NCBI GenBank assembly: GCA_904830895.1
Contig: LR882958.1
Coordinates: 5,041,501 to 5,105,500 of the forward strand
Source: Planktothrix rubescens CCAP 1459/22
Lineage (GTDB): Bacteria > Cyanobacteriota > Cyanobacteriia > Cyanobacteriales > Microcoleaceae
Reading direction: 5' to 3'
DNA: 64,000 bases
Shown here one piece after another: positions 53,666-63,944 of this stretch. Under the pieces are notes generated by a model. That model worked only from the letters and a program-made list of their open reading frames with translations, was not told where the DNA came from and did not search any database. Numbering within the stretch: position 1 is the first letter of the stretch; every line of letters starts with the position of its first letter. A program made the translations under genes and the position numbers.

Positions 53666-55201
53666 ATGACCAGCACAGTCCCGCAAAAAACAGCCACAAA
53701 CAAATTTGAAAAACTCAAAGCCGAAAAAGACGGTTTAGCGGTTAAAGATGAACTAGAAACCTTCGCCCAACTAGGCTGGGAAGCTATGGACGAAACCGAC
53801 CGAGACCACCGCCTGAAATGGCTAGGGGTGTTTTTCCGTCCGGTGACTCCGGGGAAATTTATGATGCGGTTGCGTTTACCAAATGGGGTGATCACCAGTG
53901 AGCAGATGCGGGTTTTGGGCGAAATCGTGCAACGCTACGGTGATGACGGTAGTGCTGATATTACCACAAGACAGAACCTTCAGTTAAGGGGAATTAGAAT
54001 TGAGGATCTCAGCGATATTTTTCAGAGGTTTGAAAGGGTTGGACTAACGAGCATTCAGTCGGGAATGGATAACGTCCGTAATATTACGGGTTCACCCGTT
54101 GCTGGATTAGATGCCGATGAACTCTATGATACCAGGGAGTTAGTGCAACAGGTTCAAGACATGATTACCAACGAAGGAAAAGGGAATCCTGAGTTTAGTA
54201 ATTTACCTCGAAAATTCAATATTGCGATCGCAGGCTGTCGAGATAATTCAATTCACGCCGAAATTAATGATATTGCCTTTATTCCCGCATTTAAACAGGA
54301 AACTTTTGGCTTCAATGTCATAGTTGGAGGATTCTTTTCTGCCACCCGTTGTGAAGCCGCTATTCCCCTAAATGTTTGGGTAAAACCCGAACAAGTTGTC
54401 GGTCTTTGTCGAGGAATTTTAGAAGTCTTTCGAGACAATGGGCCCAGGGGAGTTCGCCAAAAAACTCGGTTAATGTGGTTAATTGATGAATGGGGAATTG
54501 AGAAGTTTCGTTCTGAAGTTGAAAAACAAATCGGTTATGCTTTAGAATTAGAAGCCGAAAAAGATGAAATTCTTTGGGAAAAACGGGATCATTTGGGAAT
54601 TTATAAACAAAAACAACCCGGATTAAACTATGTAGGATTAAATGTTCCCGTTGGACGTTTATATGCTAACGAAATGTTAGAATTATCCCGCATTGCTGAA
54701 GTTTATGGTAGTGGAGAAATCCGCTTAACCGTTGAACAGAATGTGATTATTCCCAATATTTCTGATAGTCGGTTAGAGGCGTTTTTAACCGAACCGATTT
54801 TAGAAAAATTCTCCGTTAATCCCTCCGCCTTAAGTCGAGGATTAGTTTCCTGTACCGGATCACAATTCTGTAACTTTGCTTTAGTAGAAACTAAAAATCG
54901 GGCTGTCGAATTAGTTAAGGAATTAGAAGCGGAATTAACCGTCGAAAAAACCGTCAGAATTCACTGGACAGGCTGCCCTAATTCCTGCGGACAACCCCAA
55001 GTAGCTGATATTGGATTAATGGGAACAAAAGCCCGTAAAGAGGGCAAAACCGTTGAAGGAGTAAACCTTTATATGGGCGGAAAAGTCGGTAAAGATGCCC
55101 AACTAGGTGAATGTGTACAAAAATCCATTCCCTGTGAGGATCTCAAACCCGTTTTGCGACAAATTTTAGTGGAACAATTTGGCGCCAGAGTCAAAGAATA
55201 A
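53666..55201 (+). CDS. nirA: Ferredoxin-nitrite reductase
   Basis: 511 residues from ATG 53666, preceded by GAGGAA; an upstream in-frame TTG at 53615 would add 17 residues and is unlikely. Reduces nitrite to ammonium with six electrons from ferredoxin. The siroheme-[4Fe-4S] ligands are visible as SCTGSQFCNFA and HWTGCPNSCGQ, and the N-terminal KWLGVFFRPVTPGKFMMRL matches cyanobacterial NirA. First gene of the nirA-nrtABCD-narB operon, behind the NtcA promoter. Confidence 0.96.
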   Translation: MTSTVPQKTATNKFEKLKAEKDGLAVKDELETFAQLGWEAMDETDRDHRLKWLGVFFRPVTPGKFMMRLRLPNGVITSEQMRVLGEIVQRYGDDGSADITTRQNLQLRGIRIEDLSDIFQRFERVGLTSIQSGMDNVRNITGSPVAGLDADELYDTRELVQQVQDMITNEGKGNPEFSNLPRKFNIAIAGCRDNSIHAEINDIAFIPAFKQETFGFNVIVGGFFSATRCEAAIPLNVWVKPEQVVGLCRGILEVFRDNGPRGVRQKTRLMWLIDEWGIEKFRSEVEKQIGYALELEAEKDEILWEKRDHLGIYKQKQPGLNYVGLNVPVGRLYANEMLELSRIAEVYGSGEIRLTVEQNVIIPNISDSRLEAFLTEPILEKFSVNPSALSRGLVSCTGSQFCNFALVETKNRAVELVKELEAELTVEKTVRIHWTGCPNSCGQPQVADIGLMGTKARKEGKTVEGVNLYMGGKVGKDAQLGECVQKSIPCEDLKPVLRQILVEQFGARVKE

Positions 55202-55255
55202 TCAATTTCAAAATCCACATCAACACCCTACTAATACGGAATCAAAACACATAAC

Positions 55256-56584
55256 ATGAGTAAACTTTCACGACGGAAATTCCTGTTTACAGCCGGTGCA
55301 ACAGCGGCCGGAACTCTCATCATTCATGGTTGTGCTGCTAATAACAATCCTTCCACAACCACCACTACAACCTCTAGTCCAGCCCCGGCGGTTAATATTA
55401 ATCCGGCGGATGCTCCAGAAATAGCAACAGCAACATTAGGATTTATTGCCTTAACCGACTCCGCCCCCCTAATTATTGCCTTAGAAAAAGGCTTATTTGC
55501 TAAGTATGGAATGTCGGATGTTAAGGTGCTTAAACAAGCCTCTTGGCCAGTAACACGGGATAACCTAGAATTAGGTTCCGGTGGAGGCGGAATTGATGGG
55601 GCGCATATTTTATCCCCCATGCCCTATTTAATGACATTAGGAACTATTACCAAACAACCCGTTCCGATGTATCTTTTAGCCCGATTAAATACTAATGGTC
55701 AGGCAATTTCTTTAGGTAAAGAATATCTGGATGCTAAAATTACCGTTAATGATAGTGCCAAATTCAAAGATATTTTATTAACCGCTAAAAATGCAGGAAA
55801 AGAACTCAAAGCTGCCATTACATTCCCCGGAGGAACTCACGATTTATGGATGCGGTATTGGTTAGCATCCGGGGGGACTGTTCCAGATACTGATATTTCC
55901 ATTATTCCGGTGCCACCTCCCCAAATGGTAGCAAATATGAAAGTCGGAAATATGGAAGGTTTCTGTGTTGGTGAACCTTGGAATGCCCAATTGGTTAATC
56001 AAAAAGCAGGATATACCGCATTAATTACCGGAGAATTATGGAAAGATCACCCCGAAAAAGCCTTTACCATGCGGGCAGATTGGGTTGATAAAAACCCCAA
56101 AGCCGCTAAAGCTTTAACTATGGCTGTATTAGAAGCGCAACAATGGTGTGATAAACCGGAAAATATTGAGGAAATGTGTAAAATTGTTTCCCAAGATAAA
56201 TGGTTTAAAGTGCCTTTTGAAGATATTATTGAGCGATCTAGGGGAAATATTGATTTTGGGGATGGTCGGGTGATCACCGCCAGTCCCATCGCCATGAAAT
56301 TCTGGAGAGATAATGCCTCTTATCCCTATAAGAGCCATGATAGTTGGTTCCTAACCGAAGATATTCGCTGGGGATATTTACCAGCCGATTTAGATATTAA
56401 AGCCACCGTTGATAAGGTCAACCGCGAAGATTTATGGCGGGAAGCGGCGAAGTCTTTAAATGTTCCCGCAGCCGAAATTCCTGCTACTCCTTCTCGTGGC
56501 ATTGAAACCTTCTTTGATGGCGTACAATTTAACCCCGAAGATCCTAAAGCCTATCTCAATAGTTTAGCGATCAAAAAGGTCTAA
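55256..56584 (+). CDS. nrtA: Nitrate ABC transporter substrate-binding lipoprotein NrtA
   Basis: 442 residues. The N-terminus SRRKFLFTAGATAAG is a twin-arginine-like signal ending in a lipobox (IHGC, Cys26), so the protein is exported and lipid-anchored, followed by a short Thr/Ser-rich linker. The binding domain has LGFIALTDSAPLIIALEKGL, YWLASGGTVPDTD and GFCVGEPWNAQLV, all typical of NrtA. Binds nitrate (and nitrite) in the periplasm for NrtB. Confidence 0.95.
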   Translation: MSKLSRRKFLFTAGATAAGTLIIHGCAANNNPSTTTTTTSSPAPAVNINPADAPEIATATLGFIALTDSAPLIIALEKGLFAKYGMSDVKVLKQASWPVTRDNLELGSGGGGIDGAHILSPMPYLMTLGTITKQPVPMYLLARLNTNGQAISLGKEYLDAKITVNDSAKFKDILLTAKNAGKELKAAITFPGGTHDLWMRYWLASGGTVPDTDISIIPVPPPQMVANMKVGNMEGFCVGEPWNAQLVNQKAGYTALITGELWKDHPEKAFTMRADWVDKNPKAAKALTMAVLEAQQWCDKPENIEEMCKIVSQDKWFKVPFEDIIERSRGNIDFGDGRVITASPIAMKFWRDNASYPYKSHDSWFLTEDIRWGYLPADLDIKATVDKVNREDLWREAAKSLNVPAAEIPATPSRGIETFFDGVQFNPEDPKAYLNSLAIKKV

Positions 56585-56656
56585 TTTTCCCATATTTTCT
56601 GTAGCGGCGGGTTATTCAAGGTCTAACAATTCCTACAGATAATATTAATAAACAAT

Positions 56657-56692
56657 GATCCCCCCTAACCCCTGCTTGGTAAAGGGGGGCTG
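56657..56692. repeat. C-run/G-run palindrome between nrtA and nrtB
   Basis: GATCCCCCCTAACCCCTGCT followed by TGGTAAAGGGGGGC, a short version of the dispersed palindrome found at 51971. It sits in the nrtA-nrtB gap and could reduce expression of the downstream genes relative to nrtA. Confidence 0.65.
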
Positions 56693-56725
56693 CAAGAGAA
56701 AAAAACTAACTAATTTATAATCATC

Positions 56726-57565
56726 ATGACTACTGGCACTAAAACCACTTCTAATAGTAATAATCCTTTGAATTTTGTTTTCAATTGGTTTAATAAAAAT
56801 CGTAATCAAATTATTCGTCCTTTGATTGGGGTCTTTATTTTTCTGGCAATTTGGCAACTATTATGTTCAGGAGAAAATCCTAATTTACCTTCTCCCATTA
56901 CAACAGTTAAAGAATCTTGGAATTTAATTATTAACCCATTTTTCGATAATGGGGGCACAGATAAAGGGTTAGGTTGGCAAGTCATCGCCAGTTTACAACG
57001 GGTGGCGGTTGGCTTTAGCTTATCGGTGGTCGTGGGAATTTCCCTAGGGATTTTAGTGGGGAGTAATAGCTTTATGTATGATGCCTTAGATCCCCTATTT
57101 CAAATTCTCAGAACAATTCCGCCTTTAGCTTGGTTACCTATTGCTTTAGCTGCCTTACAACAATCGAATCCTGCGGCTATTTTTGTGATTTTTATTACGG
57201 CAATTTGGCCGATTATTATTAATACCACCGTTGGGGTACAACAAATTCCTCAAGACTATAAAAACGTGGCTAGAGTCTTACGTTTACCCAAACATAAATA
57301 CTTCTTTAAAGTATTATTTCCCTCCGCAGTTCCCTATATTTTCACCGGATTAAGAATTGGGATTGGTCTATCTTGGTTAGCGATTATTGCGGCGGAAATG
57401 TTAGTCGGTGGAGTTGGGATTGGATTCTTTATTTGGGATGCCTATAATAGTTCTCGAATGAGTGCAATTATCGTGGCTTTAATTTATGTCGGAGTCGTCG
57501 GTTTAATCCTAGATAGAACCATTGGTTTTATTGCTTCTAAAGTGGTTCCCGCCGACCAGAAATAA
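56726..57565 (+). CDS. nrtB: Nitrate ABC transporter permease NrtB
   Basis: 279 residues with about six transmembrane helices. The permease EAA-type loop is visible in VLRLPKHKYFFKVLFPSAVP, and the C-terminus ends DRTIGFIASKVVP as in NrtB/SsuC relatives. Forms the membrane channel for nitrate uptake with NrtC and NrtD. The 140-bp gap upstream holds a palindromic repeat. Confidence 0.94.
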   Translation: MTTGTKTTSNSNNPLNFVFNWFNKNRNQIIRPLIGVFIFLAIWQLLCSGENPNLPSPITTVKESWNLIINPFFDNGGTDKGLGWQVIASLQRVAVGFSLSVVVGISLGILVGSNSFMYDALDPLFQILRTIPPLAWLPIALAALQQSNPAAIFVIFITAIWPIIINTTVGVQQIPQDYKNVARVLRLPKHKYFFKVLFPSAVPYIFTGLRIGIGLSWLAIIAAEMLVGGVGIGFFIWDAYNSSRMSAIIVALIYVGVVGLILDRTIGFIASKVVPADQK

Positions 57566-57611
57566 ACCCGAAACTATACTTGTTAACCCTTAACTAATCT
57601 AATCTTTAATT

Positions 57612-59615
57612 ATGTCTGTATTCGTACAAGTTGATCACGTCAATCGCGTTTTTAATCTTCCCAATGGAGAACAATATATTGCCCTAAAAAATATCGAACT
57701 CAAAATTGATAAAGGGGAATTTATTACCTTACTTGGACACTCTGGCTGTGGAAAATCTACCCTATTAAATATTATTGCGGGGTTAGATCAAGCCTCAGAA
57801 GGAGGGATTATTTTAGAAGGGCGAGAAGTTCGAGAACCTGGGCCAGATCGAATGGTGGTATTTCAAAATTATTCCCTATTACCGTGGTTAACCGTTAGGG
57901 AAAATATTGCCTTAGCGGTTGATGAAGTGTATCGTAAACTTCCTAAAACTGAACGAAAAGAAATTGTTGAAAAACATCTTAAATTAGTCGGTTTAAGACA
58001 GGCTGCGGATAAACGACCGGGGGAAATTTCGGGGGGGATGAAACAACGAGTCGCGATCGCTCGTGCCCTATCCATTCGACCCCAATTATTACTCCTAGAT
58101 GAACCCTTTGGAGCCTTAGATGCTTTAACTAGAGGTGGGTTACAAGAGCAGTTAATGAAAATCTGTGAAGCCAACCAAGTCAGCGCCGTCATGGTGACCC
58201 ACGATGTCGATGAAGCCTTATTATTATCCGATCGGATTGTAATGTTAACTAACGGCCCAGAAGCTCATATTGGGCAAATTTTAGACGTGAATATTCCCCG
58301 TCCCCGTCAACGGATGGAAGTGGTAAATCATCCCAGCTATTATGCCTTGCGGAATGAAGTTGTTTATTTTCTCAATCAACAGAAAAAAGCCAAAAAATCA
58401 GTTACCAAAAAAGCACCTATGGTTATTGCTAAAAATGGCTTAGAAAAAGTCAATTTAGACCTGGGTTTTATTCCCCTAACAGACTGCGCCCCCCTAATTA
58501 TTGCTAAGGAAAAAGGGATCTTTGAGGAATATGGATTAAGCGAAGTTACCCTCAGTCGAGAAACCAGTTGGAAACTGTTAGGTCAAGGCGTAGTAGAAGG
58601 TCGTTTAGACGCGGCGCAAATGGTGGCAGGAATGCCCATAGCGATGACCTTGGGCTTTGGAAACAATCTACCCATTCCGATTGTTACGGCCATGACTCTC
58701 TCTCGAAATGGGAATGGGATTACCCTGAGTAAAAATTTATATGAACATGGGGTAAAAACCCTAGAAGATTTTAAAATTTATATCGAAAATAACCTTGACA
58801 AAGTGCATACTTTGGGTATGGTTCACCCCAGTTCGATGCACAATTTAATGTTGCGTTATTGGTTAGCATCCGGGGGTATTAATCCCGATCAAGATGTTAA
58901 TTTAACGGTGATTCCACCGCCCCAAATGCAAGCCAATTTAAAAGCCGGAAATATTGATGGGTATTGTGTGGGGGGGCCTTGGAATGCCCGATCTGTTCAT
59001 GAGGGGTTAGGATTTGTTATTGCTAATAGTTTTGATATTTTCCCGAATGGACACACGGAGAAAGTTTTAGGGGTGAAAGAGGAGTGGGCAAATCGCTATC
59101 CTAAAACCCATGTTGCTCTAGTAAAATCCTTAATTGATGCCTGTGACTATTGCGATGATCGGCGAAATCGAGAAGAAATTTTAGAGATCTTATGTCGGGA
59201 TGAATATATCGGATCGGCTCCAGAATATACCCGTTTAGGATTTATTGACCCCGTTGATCGGGGCAATGGTCAACCAGCCGAATTATTGATAAATTACAAT
59301 CAGTTTTATGTGGATAAAACTAATTACCCCGATGCTACAGAATTTCTCTGGATCATGGCAGAAATGGCTCGTTGGGGGATTACACCCTTCCCGAAAAACT
59401 GGGTTTCTATCCTAGAAAGGGTATTAAGAACTGATGTTTATGGCCAAGCAGCCCGGGAATTAGGATTGTCCGATACAGGACGCGATCGCCAAAGCGTTAA
59501 GCTACTTGATGGCACTATTTTTAATCCTAACGATCCGATTAAATATCTCAAAAATCTCAAGATTAAACAAGAAATTCGGATTGAAGAAATTATCCTAGAT
59601 CCCATAGCAGCCTAA
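57612..59615 (+). CDS. nrtC: Nitrate ABC transporter ATPase with NrtA-like regulatory domain, NrtC
   Basis: 667 residues. N-terminal ABC ATPase (about 1-255) with Walker [10 protein letters not shown], signature SGGMKQR and Walker [13 protein letters not shown]. The C-terminal domain (about 275-667) is NrtA-like (LGFIPLTDCAPLIIAKEKGI, YWLASGGINPDQD), the known regulatory half that mediates ammonium/nitrate inhibition of uptake in other cyanobacteria. Length and fusion are normal for NrtC. Confidence 0.95.
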   Translation: MSVFVQVDHVNRVFNLPNGEQYIALKNIELKIDKGEFITLLGHSGCGKSTLLNIIAGLDQASEGGIILEGREVREPGPDRMVVFQNYSLLPWLTVRENIALAVDEVYRKLPKTERKEIVEKHLKLVGLRQAADKRPGEISGGMKQRVAIARALSIRPQLLLLDEPFGALDALTRGGLQEQLMKICEANQVSAVMVTHDVDEALLLSDRIVMLTNGPEAHIGQILDVNIPRPRQRMEVVNHPSYYALRNEVVYFLNQQKKAKKSVTKKAPMVIAKNGLEKVNLDLGFIPLTDCAPLIIAKEKGIFEEYGLSEVTLSRETSWKLLGQGVVEGRLDAAQMVAGMPIAMTLGFGNNLPIPIVTAMTLSRNGNGITLSKNLYEHGVKTLEDFKIYIENNLDKVHTLGMVHPSSMHNLMLRYWLASGGINPDQDVNLTVIPPPQMQANLKAGNIDGYCVGGPWNARSVHEGLGFVIANSFDIFPNGHTEKVLGVKEEWANRYPKTHVALVKSLIDACDYCDDRRNREEILEILCRDEYIGSAPEYTRLGFIDPVDRGNGQPAELLINYNQFYVDKTNYPDATEFLWIMAEMARWGITPFPKNWVSILERVLRTDVYGQAARELGLSDTGRDRQSVKLLDGTIFNPNDPIKYLKNLKIKQEIRIEEIILDPIAA

Positions 59616-59654
59616 AACAGTCTAATCGTCAACCATTGTTTAGTCTAAAAAAAT

Positions 59655-61565
59655 ATGCAAATTTTAGATAGTATTTCTTCTAAACCAATGCCATTTTCAA
59701 AATCCGATGCTTTTTTGGTAATTGATCAAGTTTCTAAAGTCTATAACACAGCAAAAGGTGAATATGTTGTACTTGAAAACGTCAATCTTGAGGTGCAAGA
59801 AGGCGAATTTATCTGCATTATTGGTCACTCTGGTTGTGGAAAATCTACCCTATTAAATATGGTGGCGGGGTTTAATCAACCCACCACTGGGGTCGTATCA
59901 GTTCAGGGAAAAACTATCACCGAACCTGGGCCAGAACGGATGGTAGTATTTCAAAACTATTCCCTCCTACCCTGGTTAACCGCAAAAGAAAATATTCAGT
60001 TAGGAGTTGAGTCAGTATATCCTGACAAATCCGCCGCCGAACATAAAACCATTGTTCAGGAAAATTTAGAGTTAGTCGGGTTATCGGAAGCAGCGAATAA
60101 AAAACCCGCCCAACTCTCAGGAGGTATGAAACAACGGGTTTCCATCGCTAGAGCTTTAGCTACCCGTCCCCAAATGTTGATTTTGGACGAACCCTTTGGC
60201 GCCTTAGACCCCATCACCCGGGAAGAACTTCAGGAAGAACTACTAAGTATTTGGCAAGATCATCGAATTACGGTTCTGATGATTACCCATGATATCGATG
60301 AAGCCTTATTTTTAGCCGATCGTCTGGTGATGATGACCAATGGCCCAGCGGCTCAAATCGGGGAGGTACTAGATATTCCTTTCTCCCGTCCCCGTAACCG
60401 CGCCAAAATCACCGAAGATCCTCGATACTACGAATTACGCAACTATGCCCTCGATTTTCTATTCCGGCGCTTTGCCCACCATGAAGAAGATCAAGACACA
60501 ACTGAAGATACAACATCTGACATGGAATCGGCACAAAGCACTACAATATCACCCAGTTCTAGTCCTATAGCAACAGAGGTGCTGAATATGCAACCCGATA
60601 ATCCTAACCCTAATGAAAATCCTTATGCTAAACCTTCTGAACCTGAATTAATCCAGGAAGAAAGTTCCGCCACGATCTCGGAAGAAATGTCTCCATCGGC
60701 GAAAACCGGAGTGTTATTTGCCCTATGGGGAGTCATTCTCGCCACCTTAGTCGGATCATTAGTTTTTAACTCCTCTGCGCCTACTACCCCCAATAAAGAG
60801 GCAGAAACCCCAGAATCTTCCTCAACGACAATGGAGACGTCAACCCCTGTGATTGTGGAAACCGCGACTCCGATCACAACACCCTCTCCGACTTTATCGC
60901 CTAGTCCCACGGCGACTTTATCCCCAGGTACAGTTCCCTCCGTTAGTATTTCTCCATCCCCTGAGTCTGTCCCAGTGGCTTCTCCTAACCCGGTGGCAAC
61001 GACTTCCCCTAGTCCCACTAATAGCGTTGCATCTACCACAACAATAATAACAACAACCCCCTCTCCCAGTTCAACAACGGCGATCGCACCTACCACAAAT
61101 GTATCTCCAACGGTTTCTCCCTCACCCATTGCTACGGCGTCCCCAACCCCAGGGAGTTTAGCCGAGGCTACGGCATCTCCTTCTCCTGTTGCTACCGGAT
61201 CTCCGGCTACAACACCAACAACAACGTCTTCGCCTTCGCCTTCTCCTATGGCAACATCCCCCAGTAGCAGCACTACAGCCACTCCTAGTGCGGCGGATTT
61301 AGAAAAGTTGAATCAAGAGGTTTTTGCTAACATCAATGAGGCTTGGACAAGCACTCCCGTGACCGCAGTTTCTGTTTATTTAGTTAAGGTGAGTCAAACG
61401 GGGGAAATTTTGAGTTATGAGGCTAAATCTGCCGATGCAACTCAAAATCTGAACAATACCCCTCTGCCTAAGTTAGTGAAATCGGATGTGACCCAAACTC
61501 CCTATACGCAATTTGAGGTGACATTCACTCCCGTAGGAACCTTGGATCTAAAACCTGTTCCCTAG
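59655..61565 (+). CDS. nrtD: NrtD nitrate transporter ATPase with large C-terminal membrane-anchored extension
   Basis: 636 residues; NrtD is normally about 275. Residues 1-276 are a complete ABC ATPase: Walker [10 protein letters not shown] (57-65), signature LSGGMKQ (154-160), Walker B LILDEP (175-180). The typical NrtD end ([11 protein letters not shown]) then runs on, without a stop, into an acidic linker, one transmembrane helix (352-373), about 165 residues of Pro/Ser/Thr repeats and a terminal domain (547-636) beginning [17 protein letters not shown]. An internal ATG at 60588, preceded by AGAGG, could start the extension separately. The fusion may come from loss of a stop codon. Confidence 0.88.
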   Translation: MQILDSISSKPMPFSKSDAFLVIDQVSKVYNTAKGEYVVLENVNLEVQEGEFICIIGHSGCGKSTLLNMVAGFNQPTTGVVSVQGKTITEPGPERMVVFQNYSLLPWLTAKENIQLGVESVYPDKSAAEHKTIVQENLELVGLSEAANKKPAQLSGGMKQRVSIARALATRPQMLILDEPFGALDPITREELQEELLSIWQDHRITVLMITHDIDEALFLADRLVMMTNGPAAQIGEVLDIPFSRPRNRAKITEDPRYYELRNYALDFLFRRFAHHEEDQDTTEDTTSDMESAQSTTISPSSSPIATEVLNMQPDNPNPNENPYAKPSEPELIQEESSATISEEMSPSAKTGVLFALWGVILATLVGSLVFNSSAPTTPNKEAETPESSSTTMETSTPVIVETATPITTPSPTLSPSPTATLSPGTVPSVSISPSPESVPVASPNPVATTSPSPTNSVASTTTIITTTPSPSSTTAIAPTTNVSPTVSPSPIATASPTPGSLAEATASPSPVATGSPATTPTTTSSPSPSPMATSPSSSTTATPSAADLEKLNQEVFANINEAWTSTPVTAVSVYLVKVSQTGEILSYEAKSADATQNLNNTPLPKLVKSDVTQTPYTQFEVTFTPVGTLDLKPVP

Positions 61566-61655
61566 GGAATATTTTAAGAGGAATTGGGAGTTAATTATTA
61601 TCCCAATTTCTCACTCTGAGTTAACAATTTTTATATTAAATAAATTTTGGAATTC

Positions 61656-61739
61656 GTTGTTGGGCTTTAGCCCTCAATATTCCTGGGCTGAAGCCCCAAA
61701 AGATGAAGGGCTGAAGCCCAACAACTAGCCCAACAACTA
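61656..61739. repeat. GGGCTGAAGCCC palindromic repeats upstream of narB
   Basis: GTTGTTGGGCTTTAGCCCTC, CTGGGCTGAAGCCCCA and GGGCTGAAGCCCAACAAC follow one another before narB, each a small hairpin. They resemble dispersed repeats of filamentous cyanobacteria and may lower or tune read-through from nrtD into narB. Confidence 0.75.
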
Positions 61740-61751
61740 TTTTATAAAACA

Positions 61752-63944
61752 ATGAAATCAATTAAAACCCTTTGCCCTTTTTGTGGTGTCGGTTGTGGTT
61801 TAGAAATTCTATCCACAGCAACAGCCGATCAAGATATTAAACGAAATGAACAGGAAAACCCAGTTTGGAAGGTGAGAGGCGATCGCCAACATCCTTCTAG
61901 TTTGGGAATGGTCTGTGTTAAAGGAGCCACCGTCACCGAATCAATTCATCGCGATCGCCTTTTATACCCAATGATTCGAGAAACCCTAGATCAACCCTTC
62001 CGCCAGGGGAGTTGGGAGGAAGCTCTAACTTTGATCGTGGATCGGATCAAAACCGTTAGTCATGAATATGGTTCCGATGCCCTATGTATGTACGGTTCCG
62101 GTCAGTGTGTTACCGAAGATTATTATGTGGCACAAAAACTATTTAAAGGTTGTTTAGGAACCAATAATTTTGATGCCAATTCTCGTTTATGTATGTCATC
62201 TGCCGTTTCAGGTTATGTTCAGAGCTTGGGGGCTGATGGGCCGCCCTGTTGTTATGATGATTTAGAATTAACTGATTGTGCTTTTATTGTAGGTAGTAAT
62301 GCCGCCGAATGTCATCCAATTATATTTAATCGTTTAGCCAAATATCATAAAAAAAATCCCCACGTTAAACTAATTGTTGCTGATCCTCGATGCACCCAAA
62401 CCGCAGCAGTTGCCGACCTGCATTTACCGATTCGCCCCGGAACTGATATTGACCTATTTAATGGTATTGGTTATTTATTATTAAAATCGGGAAATATTGA
62501 TACCCTATTTGTGGAAGAATGTACCCGCAATTTTAAAGAATATGCTCAACTTTTACAATCTTATCCTCCCGAAAAAGTTGCCGAAACCTCTGGAATTACT
62601 ATCGAAGCCTTAGAAACCGCTGCCCGTTATTGGCAAGAATCTAAACGGATTTTATCTATGTGGTCAATGGGATTAAATCAATCCTCCGAGGGTACGGCAA
62701 AAGTGCGATCGCTAATTAATTTACACCTAATGACCGGTCAAATTGGTAAACCCGGTTCTGGCCCGTTTTCCCTCACCGGACAACCCAACGCCATGGGCGG
62801 ACGGGAAGCCGGAGGACTGGCCCATCTATTACCCGGCTATCGATCGGTAACTAACCCCCAACATCGGGCTCAAGTTGAACAGTTTTGGGGTATTCCCCCA
62901 GGTCGCATTTCCCCCCATACCGGACGCACCGTTTGGGATATGATTATCGGTTTAGAACAGAATCAGGTGCAGTTTCTCTGGATCGTCGCCACCAATCCGG
63001 CCGTGAGTATGCCTGACCTGAAACGCACCAAAGCCGCCCTATTAAAATCCCCCTTCACTGTCTATCAAGAAGCCTACTATCCCACGGAAACCGCCCCCTA
63101 CGCCCATATTTTACTCCCCGCTACCCAATGGAGTGAAAAAACCGGGGTGATGACCAACTCCGAAAGGCGTGTAACCTACTGTCCGGGGTTTGATATCCCT
63201 TTGGGAGAAGCCCGACATGACTGGGAGATTTTTGCTGATGTCGGTAGGCGTTTAGGGTTTAAGGAAGAATTTGCTTTCCAAACCTCGGCGGATGTCTATG
63301 CTGAATTTGTGCAGCTTACTCAAGGGCGTCCCTGTGATATGTCAGGGTTAAGCCATGACCGTTTGCAACAACAGGGGCCGACCCAATGGCCCTGTCCAGA
63401 AGGAGAAGTTGACTCTCGTATTTCCTCCAAACGCCTCTACACCAATAATTATTTTGCCACCCCCGACGGTCGGGCGATTTTTGGCCCTTACCATTCCAAG
63501 GGGTTAGCTGAACCCAGTGATCCCGATTATCCCTATGTGTTGACAACGGGGCGTTTATATGGGCATTGGCACACCCTCACCCGCACCGGGAGAACGGCAA
63601 AAACCCAACAAATGCACCCCGACCCATTTATAGAAATTCATCCCAAAGATGCAGCTAATTTGGGGATTGAAAATGGCGATATTGTGCAAGTCTGTTCTCG
63701 ACGGGGAAGTTGTCAATTTCCCGCTAAAGTCACTGCCTTTATTGCCCCTGGAACCGTCTTTGTCCCGATGCACTGGGGGGCGTTGTGGGCCGCAGATGCA
63801 GAAGCCAATAATTTAACCCATCCCCACGCCTGTCCTGACTCCCGCCAACCGGAATTAAAAGCCTGTGCAGTACAGTTATCAGTTATCAGTCATCAGTCAT
63901 CAGTTATCAGTTCAAGAGTTGACAGTCATCTAGGGAACCTTTGA
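61752..63944 (+). CDS. narB: Ferredoxin-nitrate reductase NarB
   Basis: 730 residues of the molybdopterin oxidoreductase family. The [4Fe-4S] site is Cys8, Cys11, Cys15 and Cys55, in CPFCGVGC and GMVCVKG. Mo-bis-MGD binding segments include [19 protein letters not shown] and [14 protein letters not shown]. Reduces nitrate to nitrite with ferredoxin as donor, feeding NirA. The last 18 or so residues ([19 protein letters not shown]) are encoded by a tandem CAGTTATCAGT-type repeat rather than normal NarB sequence, so the original stop was probably lost. Operon end. Confidence 0.94.
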   Translation: MKSIKTLCPFCGVGCGLEILSTATADQDIKRNEQENPVWKVRGDRQHPSSLGMVCVKGATVTESIHRDRLLYPMIRETLDQPFRQGSWEEALTLIVDRIKTVSHEYGSDALCMYGSGQCVTEDYYVAQKLFKGCLGTNNFDANSRLCMSSAVSGYVQSLGADGPPCCYDDLELTDCAFIVGSNAAECHPIIFNRLAKYHKKNPHVKLIVADPRCTQTAAVADLHLPIRPGTDIDLFNGIGYLLLKSGNIDTLFVEECTRNFKEYAQLLQSYPPEKVAETSGITIEALETAARYWQESKRILSMWSMGLNQSSEGTAKVRSLINLHLMTGQIGKPGSGPFSLTGQPNAMGGREAGGLAHLLPGYRSVTNPQHRAQVEQFWGIPPGRISPHTGRTVWDMIIGLEQNQVQFLWIVATNPAVSMPDLKRTKAALLKSPFTVYQEAYYPTETAPYAHILLPATQWSEKTGVMTNSERRVTYCPGFDIPLGEARHDWEIFADVGRRLGFKEEFAFQTSADVYAEFVQLTQGRPCDMSGLSHDRLQQQGPTQWPCPEGEVDSRISSKRLYTNNYFATPDGRAIFGPYHSKGLAEPSDPDYPYVLTTGRLYGHWHTLTRTGRTAKTQQMHPDPFIEIHPKDAANLGIENGDIVQVCSRRGSCQFPAKVTAFIAPGTVFVPMHWGALWAADAEANNLTHPHACPDSRQPELKACAVQLSVISHQSSVISSRVDSHLGNL
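63873..63911. repeat. CAGTTATCAGT/CAGTCATCAGT tandem repeat within narB 3' end
   Basis: About five copies of the short unit (CAGTTAT or CAGTCAT) in a row, read in frame as [12 protein letters not shown]. This is the kind of sequence normally seen between genes in filamentous cyanobacteria. Confidence 0.75.

Noticed and set aside
60623-61282. Minus-strand Gly/Val-rich open frame opposite the NrtD tail
   Set aside because: Shadow of the Pro/Ser/Thr-rich coding region; composition is an artefact of the opposite strand.
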